64,000 nt of DNA from Caulobacter sp. FWC2 (GTDB lineage Bacteria > Pseudomonadota > Alphaproteobacteria > Caulobacterales > Caulobacteraceae). This document shows positions 26,641 to 36,247 of the stretch, in pieces (positions within the stretch are counted from its first letter, which is position 1; every line of letters starts with the position of its first letter). The DNA is taken from positions 496,001 to 560,000 of the forward strand of contig NZ_PEBF01000001.1 in the NCBI RefSeq assembly GCF_002742625.1, given 5' to 3'. The translations under genes were made by a program, and so were the position numbers. A model generated the notes under the pieces. The model saw nothing but the letters and a program-made list of their open reading frames with translations. It had not been told where the DNA came from and did no database searches.

Positions 26641-28452
26641 ATGCGGCTGAAGCTATCGGGCGCGATGAATTTGTTCGGCGCGGCCCTGTGGATTGGCCTC
26701 ATTCTGCTGGCGGCGGGCTCGTGGAACGCGATCGCCACCCTGCGGATCGGTGGTCCCCTTTACGACCGTATCATCGCCGGCAAGGACCTCACCGCCGACA
26801 TCCTGCCGCCGCCGATGTATGTGGTCGAGGCCTACCTCGACGCCGAGATGGCCTACTACATCCGTTCGCCCGAGAAGATCGAAGCCGCTACGCGCGAAAT
26901 CCGTGACCGCCGCAAGGAGTACGAGGACCGGGTCACGCACTGGCGGACGGTCGAGATCGCGCCGGAGATCAAGAGCGTCCTGCTGGAGCAGTCAGATGCT
27001 CAGGCGCGCCGCTTCCTGGACGACGCTGAAGCCATGCTCGCGGCGCTAGGCTCCGGCGATCAGGTTCGGGCCGATGGTCTGCACGCTAGCATGATGAAAG
27101 CCTATGAGGCGCACAAGGCGCTGGTCAACCGCGCGACGCCGATGATCGCCAAGGACAGCGCCGCCGTCGAAGCCTTGGCGCACGCCAAGCAGCAGCTTGA
27201 ACTGAGCCTGATGGCCGGCGTGACCCTGCTGCTGGCCGCGCTGATCGGTGGTGGGATCTGGGCCATGCGCCGCGCCATCGTTCGGCCGGTCGAGGCGATC
27301 ACCCGCTACATGGGCGACCTGGCGGAGGGGCGCTACGAGGCGCCCGTGCCCTATGCCGGTCGTCACGACGAACTGGGCGAGATGGCGAAAGCCATCGCCG
27401 TCTTCCGGGAGAACGTGCTGGAGCGGCGCAGTCTGCGGGAACGGGAAGAAGGCGCTCGCGCCGAGGCCGAGAGCGAACGCCTTGCGGCAGATGCCGACCG
27501 TCGCGCCGCCGAGCACGACCGCCGCACCGCCCTGGACGCCTTGGCGGCGGGCCTGGAGCAACTGGCCGCAGGCGCGGTCGGCACGCGCCTGCACCAGGCC
27601 TTCGCCGCCGACTACGAACGCCTGCGCGGGGACTTCAACACGACGGCCGAGACTCTCAACGCCACGATGAGCGACATCGGCCGCTCGTCGCGCGGCGTCG
27701 GCGCTGGCGCGGCCGAGATCGCCGCCGCCACCGACAACCTGTCGCGGCGCACCGAACAACAGGCCGCCAGCCTGGAAGAGACCGCCGCCGCGCTCGGCGA
27801 AATCACCGGCGCGGTGCGCCATGCCGCAGATGGCGCGCAGAAGGCCAGTACGTTGGTCGACGCCGCTCGCTCCGAGGCCCGGTCGACGGAAACCTCGGTC
27901 CGCGACGCCGTGACGGCGGTGCGTGAGATCGAGACCGCCTCGGCCCAGATCGGCCAGATCATCGGGGTCATCGACGAGATCGCCTTCCAGACCAACCTGC
28001 TGGCCCTGAACGCCGGGGTCGAGGCGGCGCGCGCGGGCGAGAGCGGCAGGGGCTTTGCCGTCGTCGCTCAGGAAGTCCGGGCCCTGGCCCAACGATCCGC
28101 CGAGGCCGCCAAGGAAATCAAGACCCTGATCGGCGCGGCCACGAACAAGGTCGAGGTCGGCGTCGCCCTGGTCGATCGCACCGGCGTGGCCCTGGGCAGC
28201 ATCATCGCGCGGGTCGGCGAGATCTCGACCATGGTCGCGGAGATCGCCGCCTCCGCCAAGGAGCAGGCCACGGGCCTGCGCGAGGTCAATGTCGCCGTCA
28301 ATCAGATGGACCAGATGACCCAGCAGAACGCCGCCATGGTTGAACAGACGACCGCCGCGGCCCATGCCCTGAAGGGCGAGGCCTCCCGGCTGGGCGACCT
28401 GGTGAAGCGGTTCGACGTTCATCCCGGCGATCATCACGCCCGCGCGGCCTGA
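26641..28452 (+). CDS. methyl-accepting chemotaxis protein
   Basis: 603 residues. Transmembrane segment 1 is about 13-33 and segment 2 about 187-208, enclosing a periplasmic four-helix type sensor region of about 150 residues. A HAMP domain follows (210-262, with [18 protein letters not shown] and [17 protein letters not shown]), then a linker and the cytoplasmic signalling domain whose hairpin tip [18 protein letters not shown] (about 445-463) binds CheA/CheW. No CheR-docking pentapeptide is present at the C-terminus. The 187-bp region upstream has an A/T-rich patch near 26500-26530, probably its promoter. The ligand is unknown; the adjacent glycerol and glycan genes are only circumstantial. 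Confidence 0.95.
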   Translation: MRLKLSGAMNLFGAALWIGLILLAAGSWNAIATLRIGGPLYDRIIAGKDLTADILPPPMYVVEAYLDAEMAYYIRSPEKIEAATREIRDRRKEYEDRVTHWRTVEIAPEIKSVLLEQSDAQARRFLDDAEAMLAALGSGDQVRADGLHASMMKAYEAHKALVNRATPMIAKDSAAVEALAHAKQQLELSLMAGVTLLLAALIGGGIWAMRRAIVRPVEAITRYMGDLAEGRYEAPVPYAGRHDELGEMAKAIAVFRENVLERRSLREREEGARAEAESERLAADADRRAAEHDRRTALDALAAGLEQLAAGAVGTRLHQAFAADYERLRGDFNTTAETLNATMSDIGRSSRGVGAGAAEIAAATDNLSRRTEQQAASLEETAAALGEITGAVRHAADGAQKASTLVDAARSEARSTETSVRDAVTAVREIETASAQIGQIIGVIDEIAFQTNLLALNAGVEAARAGESGRGFAVVAQEVRALAQRSAEAAKEIKTLIGAATNKVEVGVALVDRTGVALGSIIARVGEISTMVAEIAASAKEQATGLREVNVAVNQMDQMTQQNAAMVEQTTAAAHALKGEASRLGDLVKRFDVHPGDHHARAA

Positions 28453-28530
28453 GCGTCCGCTACGTACGGGGCCAGCGCGCGGTAGAGCAAAATCGCGCGG
28501 CCCGCGCCGGAATCTCGCTTACATAGCGCC

Positions 28531-29823
28531 ATGCCCGCCCGATCAGACCCCATCGCCGTCACCCTTCCGGATCGCGACGACGCGCGGGCGCGGGCGGTGG
28601 TCGCGGCCATGGATATCGTCGCGGGGCAGGGGCTGTCGGCGCTGTCGGTGCGCGACCTCGCCGCCGCGATCGGCAAGAGCACGACCGTCATCTTCAATCT
28701 CTTCCAGACCAAGGCCGGGGTGGTGGCCGCCATGGTCGAGGCGGCGATGGAGGAGGATCTCGCGTTCCATGACGCCTTTCTGTCCCAAGTCGACGGTCTG
28801 GTCCTGGATCATCGGAGAATGGTCGACATCACCGCGCGCTACGTCCTGGCGCGGGCCGAACCCTCGGCGCGCTTCGCCCGGATCTGGGAAGAGGTTCTGA
28901 TCGATCCCGAGGCCGCCCAGGCCGCGCGCGAACCGCTGGCGCGATGGCTGGCGATGCGGCGAAGCAAGCTGGGCGGGCTGCTGGCCCGTGACGCGAAGCT
29001 GGCGGGCCTGGGCGCTGTCTATCTGCCCTATCTGCTGATGGAGGAGCTCTATGCCGCGGCCCTGGCGCGGCGGCTCGACTACGAACTGCTGCTGCGGGAG
29101 AGCCTGGAGGGGCTGGTGGCCATGGCGTTCGGCGAGCCGTCCGGCGGCGAGGCCAAGGTTGCGCAATGGTTCACCGACGCCCTGGTGCTGCCCGAGCCGC
29201 CCAGCAAGCGGTACGCCGAGCAGTCGGTGAAGATGCGTCTTCTGGACATCGCCGCCGACCAGATCCTGGAACGGGGGATCGGGGCGGTCACCAACCGCAC
29301 CGTGACCCAGGCGGCCGGGGTCTCGACTTCGACCGTCCTCTACCATTTCGCCGACATGCGCTCGTTCCTGGCCGAGGCGATCTGGCACAGCGTGTTTCGC
29401 GAGATCCCCGACTATCTGGACACCCGCAGCCCGCGCGACCGCGAGCGGCCGGCGGACCTGGAGGGTCTGGCGGCGCTGCTGGCTCCGACATTGCGGCCAG
29501 GATCATCCGAGGACCCGGGACGCGCCGGCTTCTACGTCAAGTACGCCCGGCTGATCGCCCAGATCTGCCTGATCGCCCGCCGCGACGCCGCCTTCGAGAA
29601 CATGGCCATGCTGCTGCGCGGTCCCGAGGGCGGCGGCACCTATGCGCGGCGCGACGCCGTCTGGCCGCCGATGTTCGACATGACCCGCCTCGGCGCCATG
29701 CGCTTCGCCATCTGGATCAAGGGCTCGGCCCTGTTGAGCGCGGCCTTCCCCGAGACCGAGGCTCAAGGGGCGGAGGCGCGGCTTGGCGCGGCTGCGCTAG
29801 CCCTGGTGCCGGTGACTGCGTAG
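28531..29823 (+). CDS. transcriptional regulator with two tandem TetR-type DNA-binding domains
   Basis: 430 residues, about twice a normal TetR protein. The first half has a helix-turn-helix at about 20-62 (AMDIVAGQGLSALSVRDLAA, then GKSTTVIFNLFQTKAGVVAA). A second occurs at about 229-275 (LLDIAADQILERGIGAVTNR, then AGVSTSTVLYHFADMRSFLA). Each is followed by a helical region that could be a ligand-binding domain, so the gene looks like an in-frame duplication or fusion. A single chain could act like a dimer or bridge two operators. Neighbouring genes are a chemoreceptor upstream and a TBDR downstream, both on the same strand; there is no adjacent efflux pump. Confidence 0.85.
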   Translation: MPARSDPIAVTLPDRDDARARAVVAAMDIVAGQGLSALSVRDLAAAIGKSTTVIFNLFQTKAGVVAAMVEAAMEEDLAFHDAFLSQVDGLVLDHRRMVDITARYVLARAEPSARFARIWEEVLIDPEAAQAAREPLARWLAMRRSKLGGLLARDAKLAGLGAVYLPYLLMEELYAAALARRLDYELLLRESLEGLVAMAFGEPSGGEAKVAQWFTDALVLPEPPSKRYAEQSVKMRLLDIAADQILERGIGAVTNRTVTQAAGVSTSTVLYHFADMRSFLAEAIWHSVFREIPDYLDTRSPRDRERPADLEGLAALLAPTLRPGSSEDPGRAGFYVKYARLIAQICLIARRDAAFENMAMLLRGPEGGGTYARRDAVWPPMFDMTRLGAMRFAIWIKGSALLSAAFPETEAQGAEARLGAAALALVPVTA

Positions 29824-29999
29824 CGCGTCGAACGAACGATATTATTCCAGCCGCTCAGTCGACTGTGTTTCCGCCCAGGAGTGCGTGAAAGAGTTCCTTT
29901 GCCGGGGCTTCATCAAAGCGACATGGGTCGCTCCTATATCCCTCTCGATGTCGAACAACTGATTTTTCCGGCCGCTTGTCGTCGGGAAGAGGGGGCGTG

Positions 30000-32264
30000 A
30001 TGCGTGTACTGTCGAAAGTGAAATTCGTGGCTCTGCTGATGGGAAGCGCCGCGATCTTCGCGGGGCCGGCCATGGCGGCCGAGGCGGCCGCTCCGGCGGC
30101 GGACGAAGCTGTCTCCACCCGCCTGGACGAGGTCACGGTGACGGCGCGCCGCCGCGCCGAATCCGAACAGAAGGTCGCCGCCGCCCTGACCGTGGTCAGC
30201 GGCTCGGAACTGGACCGCCGCAACATCCAGACCGTCAACGACCTGGAGAACAGCGTCCCGAACCTGGAGGTCACCAGCCAGCTGGGCGGCGGCCAGCCAC
30301 AGTTCCGCATCCGCGGCGTCGGCCTGACCGACTACGCCGCCAACAACACAGGCACCGTCGGCGTCTATATCGATGAGGTGGCCTATCCCTACGGCTCGAT
30401 GACCCAGGGCGCGCTGTTCGACGTGGCCCGCATCGAGGTGCTGCGGGGTCCGCAAGGCATCCTCTACGGTCGTAACACCACCGGCGGCGCGGTCAGCGTC
30501 ATCACCAACGCCCCGACCCAAACGTTCGACGCGGGCCTGACCGCTTCGTATGGCCGCTTCAATGCCGGCCATGTCGACGGCTTCGTCTCGGGTCCGTTGA
30601 CGCAGACCCTGTCGGCCCGCCTGGCCATGACCACCGACCAGGGCGGCGCCTGGCAGTACAATCGCGACACCCACGAGAAGCTCGGCGACAAGGACCGCCT
30701 GGCCGCCCGCCTGAAGCTGGACTGGAAGCCCAGCGACGTCACCGAGATCGACGGCTCGCTGCGCTACAACCGCGACAAGTCCGACGGCCTGGGCCTGCGC
30801 CTGGTCACCCGCGCCTTCCAGTCGCACAACTACGCGCCGATCGGTAAGCTCTACCCGATCGACACCGACCCGCGGATCACCGGTTGGGGCATCACGCCCT
30901 ATTTCGCCAACCTGATCGGCGCCTCGACCAACGCCAAGCCGTTCCGCGACAACGAGGGCGTCGGCGCCAATGTCCGCCTGCGCCACGACTTCGGCTGGGC
31001 CGCCCTGACGGCGGTGGTCGGTTACGAGACCTTCAAGCGCCGCGAGTTCAACGACTGGGACGCCACGGCCTCGAACGAAGCCGGCACCTTCTTCTTCAAC
31101 GACATCGACACCCTGTCGCAGGAAGTGCGCCTGGCCTCGCGCGGCGACCAGTCGTTCCGCTGGCTGGCCGGCCTTTACCACTCCACGGAGTCGGTCGACG
31201 GCGGCTTCTATTCGGACTTCTCGGAAGCCTCGACCCTGAAGAACTGGTTCTCGACCACCTATAAGCAGGATGTCGAGACCACGGGCGTCTTCTTCAACCT
31301 CGACTACGACCTGACCAGCCGCCTCACCCTGTCGGGCGGCCTGCGTTACGAGGACGAGACCCGCGAGCTGAAGGGCTTCAAGACCCAGATCATCGCGCCG
31401 ACCTACTCCCTGCTGGCCAACACCAACAAGGACCGCCACATGGGCGAATGGTCCGGCAAGGTCGGCGGCGAGTATCACTTCACCAAGGACGTGCTGGGCT
31501 ACGCCAGCGTGGCGCGCGGCGTGAAGTCGGGCGGCTTCACGACCTATAACAGCGGCCTGCCCACCCAGCTGGACCCGTTCGATCCGGAAAAGCTGATCGC
31601 CTACGAGGCGGGCCTGCGCTCGGAGTTCTTCGACCGCCGCCTGCGCGTCAACCTGGCCGCCTTCTACTACGACTATCGCGACCAGCAGCTGCAGGGCGTG
31701 CTCTACACCCAGACCGGCCGGGTCGGCCGGATCATCAATGTGCCCAAGTCGCACATCGAGGGCGGCGAGCTGGAGATCACCTGGAAGCCGACGGCGCGCC
31801 TGACGATCAGCCAGTCGCTGGGCTACAAGTATGGCCAGTATGACGAGTTCTTCTTCGTCAACGCCACCGCCACCGAGGCCGCCAAGGACCCGGTGACTGG
31901 CCAGTACAACACGATCGTCTACAGCGACCGCTCGGGCGAGCGCCTGCCGTTCCCGCGCACCGACTACAAGGGCGCTGTCAGCTACGTGATGGACGTCGGC
32001 GCCTGGCAGGTCGAGGCCGAGACCAACTATAACTACCGCAGCGACATGTTCAGCACGTCGTCCAACTCGGTGATCGGCGACTACTGGCTGTTCAACGCCA
32101 GCCTCACGGCCCGCCCGGCCAACGGCAAGTACTCAGTGGGCGTCTGGGTCAACAACGCCACCGACGACTATTTCGAAGAGACCCGCAACGCCTTCATCTC
32201 GGCCGCGACGGCCTCGCCGCACGAGCCCCGGACCTATGGCGTTCGCGTAACCTGGCGCTATTGA
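30000..32264 (+). CDS. TonB-dependent receptor upstream of two PhoD genes
   Basis: 754 residues. ATG 30000 follows GAAGAGGGGG. Signal peptide MRVLSKVKFVALLMGSAAIFAGPAMA. TonB-box-like LDEVTVTARRRAES, plug motifs AALTVVSGSELDRRNIQTV, FRIRGVGLTDYAANNTGTV and EVLRGPQGILYGRNTTGGAV. The barrel contains GYASVARGVKSGGFTTYN and a C-terminal TYGVRVTWRY with terminal aromatic Tyr. The receptor resembles the CirA/FepA-like sphingomonad class. It is followed by a terminator-like hairpin and two PhoD phosphatases, so a phosphate-bearing molecule such as a phosphodiester or nucleotide is a plausible cargo. Confidence 0.92.
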   Translation: MRVLSKVKFVALLMGSAAIFAGPAMAAEAAAPAADEAVSTRLDEVTVTARRRAESEQKVAAALTVVSGSELDRRNIQTVNDLENSVPNLEVTSQLGGGQPQFRIRGVGLTDYAANNTGTVGVYIDEVAYPYGSMTQGALFDVARIEVLRGPQGILYGRNTTGGAVSVITNAPTQTFDAGLTASYGRFNAGHVDGFVSGPLTQTLSARLAMTTDQGGAWQYNRDTHEKLGDKDRLAARLKLDWKPSDVTEIDGSLRYNRDKSDGLGLRLVTRAFQSHNYAPIGKLYPIDTDPRITGWGITPYFANLIGASTNAKPFRDNEGVGANVRLRHDFGWAALTAVVGYETFKRREFNDWDATASNEAGTFFFNDIDTLSQEVRLASRGDQSFRWLAGLYHSTESVDGGFYSDFSEASTLKNWFSTTYKQDVETTGVFFNLDYDLTSRLTLSGGLRYEDETRELKGFKTQIIAPTYSLLANTNKDRHMGEWSGKVGGEYHFTKDVLGYASVARGVKSGGFTTYNSGLPTQLDPFDPEKLIAYEAGLRSEFFDRRLRVNLAAFYYDYRDQQLQGVLYTQTGRVGRIINVPKSHIEGGELEITWKPTARLTISQSLGYKYGQYDEFFFVNATATEAAKDPVTGQYNTIVYSDRSGERLPFPRTDYKGAVSYVMDVGAWQVEAETNYNYRSDMFSTSSNSVIGDYWLFNASLTARPANGKYSVGVWVNNATDDYFEETRNAFISAATASPHEPRTYGVRVTWRY

Positions 32265-32293
32265 TCGACGGCCGTTTCCCCTTCGGCCATCGG

Positions 32294-32331
32294 CCTCGCT
32301 GCGGCGCGCGTTTTGCGCCGCGGCGAGGTTT
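32294..32331 (+). terminator. 14-bp hairpin after TonB-dependent receptor
   Basis: CCTCGCTGCGGCGC (32294-32307) pairs with GCGCCGCGGCGAGG (32315-32328) with one G-U pair and a 7-base loop, followed by TTT. The short T-tract makes this a partial terminator that may let some transcripts continue into the PhoD genes 27 bp beyond. Confidence 0.65.
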
Positions 32332-32355
32332 CCGCGTTCTGGATAGGAGCTTGTC

Positions 32356-33963
32356 ATGACGGTGGATCGCAGACAGGTCGTGGGGACGGGTCTGGCCCTG
32401 AGCGCGGCGGCCTTGGCCTCCGGCGCGGAAGCCGCTGAGATCGCCTTCCGTCACGGCGTGGCCAGCGGCGAGCCGGCCGCAGACCGGATGCTGCTCTGGA
32501 CGCGGGTCACGGGTCTGGGCGAAGTCGACGGCCGCTGGCGGATCGCCACGGACCCGGCCATGCGCAAGGTCGTCGGCGAGGGGCGCTTCATCGCCCTGGC
32601 CGAGCGCGACTTCACGGTCAAGGTCATGGCGCAGGGGCTGAAGCCCGCGACCGACTACTGGTACCAGTTCGAGACCGGCGCCCAGCGCTCGCCGGTCGGT
32701 CGCACGCGCACCCTGCCCGTCGGACGGGTGGACCATCTCGACCTCGTGGTCGCCTGCTGCGCCATGTACACCATGGGCTATTTCCAGGCCTATCGGGCCA
32801 TCGCCGAGCGGCCGAAGCTGGATGCGGTGCTGTTCGTCGGCGACTACATCTACGAATACGGCGCCTCGAACTATCCGGGTCTGCCCACCCTGCGGCCGGC
32901 CGATCCGCCGCGCGACACCGTCACGCTTGAGGACTATCGCCGCCGCTTCGCCCAGGCCCGGACGGACGCCGACCTTCAGGCCGCCCACCAGCGCGCGCCG
33001 TGGATCTGCACCTGGGACGACCACGAGATCGCCAACGACGACTGGACGGGCGGCGCTCAGCACCACGACCCGGCCAAGGACGGCGACTGGGAAGTCCGCA
33101 AGGCCGCCGCAGTCCGCGCCTATTACGAGTGGATGCCGATCCGCGATCCGGACCCGGCCGACCCCTACGCCATCCAGCGGGCGGTGGGGTTCGGCGACCT
33201 GGCCACCCTGATCGTGCCCGAGACCCGGCTGAAGGCGCGCGAGGCGCAGCTGGCCCTGCCAAAGGATCTGGACCGGCTGCCCGACCAGCGCCCCGACCTC
33301 GACGGCTTCCGCCGCAAGATCGCCGACCTCGAGCGCCGGATGCTGGGCCAGCAACAGGTGGACTGGATCGCCGCCGAGATGCGCGGCTCGGTCGCCGCCG
33401 GTCGGCCCTGGGTGCTGCTGGGCAGCGCCACGGTGATGGCCGACTACGCCTATCCGGACATGAGCCGCTGGGCGCCGGCCTCGGGTCCCCTGAAGGGTTT
33501 CTTCGAGTTGACCAAGCTCGACCTGCCGCTGCTGAACCTCGACGCCTGGTCCGGCTACGCGGCCGAGCGGCAGAGGGTCTATGACGCCATCCGCGCCAGC
33601 GGGGCGCGCACGGTGGTGCTGTCAGGCGACAGCCACATGGCCTTCATCAACGAACTGCACGACGCGCAAGGGCGGGTGGCGGTCGAGCTTTCGACCAGCA
33701 CGCTCACCGGCCCGTCGCTGGGCGTGGTCCTGGCCATGAAGGACGCGCCGTTCGGCGAGCGTGTGGCCGAGCGTAACCGCGACATTGTCTGGTGCGATCA
33801 TCTGGCGATCGGCTTTGTCGCCGTCCACGTCACGCGCGAGGCGGTCGAGGCCAGCTTCGTCAGCGTCACAAACCCGCGCGTCGCCGGTTCGCCCACCCCG
33901 GTGCAACGCCGCGTGCGCGCCGTCGCCGAGGCCAAGGGCGTCAGCGCCTGGTCCCAGCTCTAG
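32356..33963 (+). CDS. phoD: PhoD-family alkaline phosphatase/phosphodiesterase 1
   Basis: 535 residues. N-terminal MTVDRRQVVGTGLALSAAALASGAEA has a Tat-like RRQ and hydrophobic core, in keeping with export of folded, metal-loaded PhoD. Family motifs: FRHGVASGEPAADRMLLWTRV (N-terminal fibronectin-like domain), VGDYIYEYGASNYPG, ICTWDDHEIANDDW and VVLSGDSHMAFINELHDAQG, which carry Ca/Fe ligands in PhoD. It hydrolyses phosphomonoesters and diesters in the periplasm. ATG 32356 follows AGGAG. It is followed 8 bp later by a second PhoD. Confidence 0.9.
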   Translation: MTVDRRQVVGTGLALSAAALASGAEAAEIAFRHGVASGEPAADRMLLWTRVTGLGEVDGRWRIATDPAMRKVVGEGRFIALAERDFTVKVMAQGLKPATDYWYQFETGAQRSPVGRTRTLPVGRVDHLDLVVACCAMYTMGYFQAYRAIAERPKLDAVLFVGDYIYEYGASNYPGLPTLRPADPPRDTVTLEDYRRRFAQARTDADLQAAHQRAPWICTWDDHEIANDDWTGGAQHHDPAKDGDWEVRKAAAVRAYYEWMPIRDPDPADPYAIQRAVGFGDLATLIVPETRLKAREAQLALPKDLDRLPDQRPDLDGFRRKIADLERRMLGQQQVDWIAAEMRGSVAAGRPWVLLGSATVMADYAYPDMSRWAPASGPLKGFFELTKLDLPLLNLDAWSGYAAERQRVYDAIRASGARTVVLSGDSHMAFINELHDAQGRVAVELSTSTLTGPSLGVVLAMKDAPFGERVAERNRDIVWCDHLAIGFVAVHVTREAVEASFVSVTNPRVAGSPTPVQRRVRAVAEAKGVSAWSQL

Positions 33964-33971
33964 GAGCCGTC

Positions 33972-35543
33972 ATGTCTTCGCTTACCCTGAACCGCCGCGC
34001 GCTGCTGTCCGGCCTGGTCGTCGCCCCGGCCTTGCTGCGCTTCGGCCAGGCCCGAGCCGGCGGCGCCTATGTCTTCCCGCTCGGCGTGGCCAGCGGCGAT
34101 CCGTCCCCCGACGGCATGGTGCTGTGGACCCGTCTGGCGACCGATCCCCTGGCTCCCGACGGCCTGGGCGGCATGGGCGCCGCCGTCCCCGTTCGCTGGG
34201 AAGTGGCCGCCGACGAGGCCTTCCGCCATGTGGTCACGGCCGGCGACACGACGGCCGAGCCCGCCGGCGCGCACAGCGTCCACGTCGAGGTCGCGGGCCT
34301 GCGCCCCGGCCGCCCGTACTGGTACCGCTTCACCGCGCTGGGCCAGCAGAGCCCGGTCGGCCGCACCCGCACCGCACCGGCCGCGAACGCCGACATCGAC
34401 CGCCTACGCCTGGCCGTGGCCTCCTGCTCGCACTGGGAGCGCGGCTATTTCAGCGCCTATGGCCACATGGCCGACGAGAACCCGGACCTGACCCTGTTCC
34501 TGGGCGACTACATCTACGAATATTCGATGGGGCCGGACCGCAAGGACCAGGTCGTCCGCCCCTACGGCCTGGAAGAGGCCACCACCCTGGCGGGCTACCG
34601 CAACCGCTACGCCCTGCATCGCACCGACGCCAATCTGCAGCGCCTGCACCATGTCGCGCCCTGCCTGGCGACCTGGGATGACCACGAGATCCAGGACGAC
34701 TATTCGGGGATCTGGTCCAAGACGCCCGGCGTCTCGCCGGATAGCTTCCGCCGCCGCCGGGCGGCCGGCTACCAGGCGTTCTACGAGGCCATGCCGATCC
34801 GCCGCACGCGTCTGGACGCGCGGCTGCAGATGCCGATCTACCGCCGGGTTCGCTACGGCAAGCTGGCCGAGTTCTTCATGCTGGACGGCCGCCAGTACCG
34901 CTCGCGCCAGCCTTGCGCCGACGGTCCGGGCGGTGGCAAGGGCCAGATCGTCACCGACGCGGCCTGCCCCGATCGTCGCGACCCGGCCCGCACCTTCCTG
35001 GGCTTCGACCAGGAGCGCTGGCTGTATGACGGCCTGGCCAACACCCAGGCGCGCTGGACGGTGCTGGGCCAGGACCTGGTGATGGCCGGCCTGCGCTTCG
35101 GCGACGGCGGCCCCGACACCAAGTTCTGGACCGACACCTGGGACGGCTTCCCCGGCGCCCGCGACCGCCTGGCCCAGGCGATCACGACGCTGAAGCCGCG
35201 CAACCCCGTGGTGCTGAGCGGCGACTACCACTCGTTCTGGACCAACGACGTCAAGCTGAACGCCGACGATCCGACCTCGGCCACCATCGCCACCGAGTTC
35301 GTCGGCACCTCGATCACCTCGTCGGGGCCGCCCTATGAAGGCCTGATGGCGGTCATGCCCAACAATCCGCAGATCAAGTTCTTCGACAGCCGGGTGCGCG
35401 GCTACATGTCGATCGACGTGGCGCGAGACCGGATGACGACCCGCTACAGGGTCATCTCTGACGTCCGCGACCCCCGCGCCACGGTCGCTACGCTCAACAC
35501 CTGGGTCGTCGAGGACGGCCGCGCCGGCGCGACGAAGGTCTGA
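33972..35543 (+). CDS. phoD: PhoD-family alkaline phosphatase/phosphodiesterase 2
   Basis: 523 residues. Start ATG 33972 with TAGGAG overlapping the previous stop region. Tat-type signal (LNRRALLSGLVVAPALLRFG, then QARA). Motifs: PLGVASGDPSPDGMVLWTRL, LGDYIYEYSMG, LATWDDHEIQDDYSGIW, FFMLDGRQYRSRQPC and VVLSGDYHSFWTNDVKL. It has the long inter-motif insert of typical Bacillus PhoD-like enzymes, while the upstream paralogue has a shorter one, so the two are diverged paralogues and not a recent duplication. Both likely act on complementary substrates from the receptor encoded just upstream. Confidence 0.92.
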   Translation: MSSLTLNRRALLSGLVVAPALLRFGQARAGGAYVFPLGVASGDPSPDGMVLWTRLATDPLAPDGLGGMGAAVPVRWEVAADEAFRHVVTAGDTTAEPAGAHSVHVEVAGLRPGRPYWYRFTALGQQSPVGRTRTAPAANADIDRLRLAVASCSHWERGYFSAYGHMADENPDLTLFLGDYIYEYSMGPDRKDQVVRPYGLEEATTLAGYRNRYALHRTDANLQRLHHVAPCLATWDDHEIQDDYSGIWSKTPGVSPDSFRRRRAAGYQAFYEAMPIRRTRLDARLQMPIYRRVRYGKLAEFFMLDGRQYRSRQPCADGPGGGKGQIVTDAACPDRRDPARTFLGFDQERWLYDGLANTQARWTVLGQDLVMAGLRFGDGGPDTKFWTDTWDGFPGARDRLAQAITTLKPRNPVVLSGDYHSFWTNDVKLNADDPTSATIATEFVGTSITSSGPPYEGLMAVMPNNPQIKFFDSRVRGYMSIDVARDRMTTRYRVISDVRDPRATVATLNTWVVEDGRAGATKV

Positions 35544-35665
35544 GGCCGCTCGCGACAACGCGCGGCGGGACAAGGCGCAAGCGATGATGGACGCGCGTCT
35601 AAGTTTGACGGAAAACCCGCGGCCGTGCATCGCAGAGGGGAAGACCCATAACAAGGCGGGGAAAC

Positions 35666-36247
35666 GTGTCGGAAGGGCGCGCGCGCATCGTGGCGTGGCT
35701 GGGGCGGGAAATCCTGCCCCATGAAGCGGCCGTGCGCGTCTGGCTGCGGCGTTCGTTCGCCGCCGCCGGCGATGTCGACGATATCCTTCAGGAGACCTAT
35801 TGCCGCTTGGCCGCTTTGAGCAACATCGACCACATCAGCGAGCCGCGCGGCTATTTCTTCCAGGCCGCGCGCAGCGTGGCCCTGGAGCAGATCCGCCGCG
35901 CCCGCGTGGTGCGCATCGAAACCGTCAGCGAGATCGAAGCGCTGGACCTGGCGCTCGAGGACCCGTCCGCCGAGCGCATCGTCTCGGGCCGGCGGGAGCT
36001 TGAGCGGGTGAGGGGCCTGATCGCGGCCCTGCCGGACCGGTGCCGCCGGATCTTCGAGTTGCGCAAGATCGAGGGCGTACCCCAGCGCGAGATCGCCCGA
36101 CGGCTGGGCGTCAGCGAACACGTCGTCGAAAACGAGTCGGTGCGGGGGCTGCGCGCCATCCTCACGGCCATGACCGAACAGGATGCGTCGACAGGCGCGC
36201 ACGGAGCCAGAGAGAAGACCGATGGTCGAACGCGAAAGCGCCGCTGA
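35666..36247 (+). CDS. FecI-type ECF sigma factor
   Basis: 193 residues, GTG start. Region 2 contains VDDILQETYCRLAAL and YFFQAARSVALEQIRRARV; region 4 contains ALPDRCRRIFELRKIEGV and QREIARRLGVSEHVVENESV, a helix-turn-helix. The protein directs RNA polymerase to the promoter of the downstream receptor. It overlaps the FecR-like gene by 26 bases, a conserved arrangement for FecIR pairs that senses substrate binding at the outer-membrane receptor. Confidence 0.92.
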   Translation: MSEGRARIVAWLGREILPHEAAVRVWLRRSFAAAGDVDDILQETYCRLAALSNIDHISEPRGYFFQAARSVALEQIRRARVVRIETVSEIEALDLALEDPSAERIVSGRRELERVRGLIAALPDRCRRIFELRKIEGVPQREIARRLGVSEHVVENESVRGLRAILTAMTEQDASTGAHGAREKTDGRTRKRR

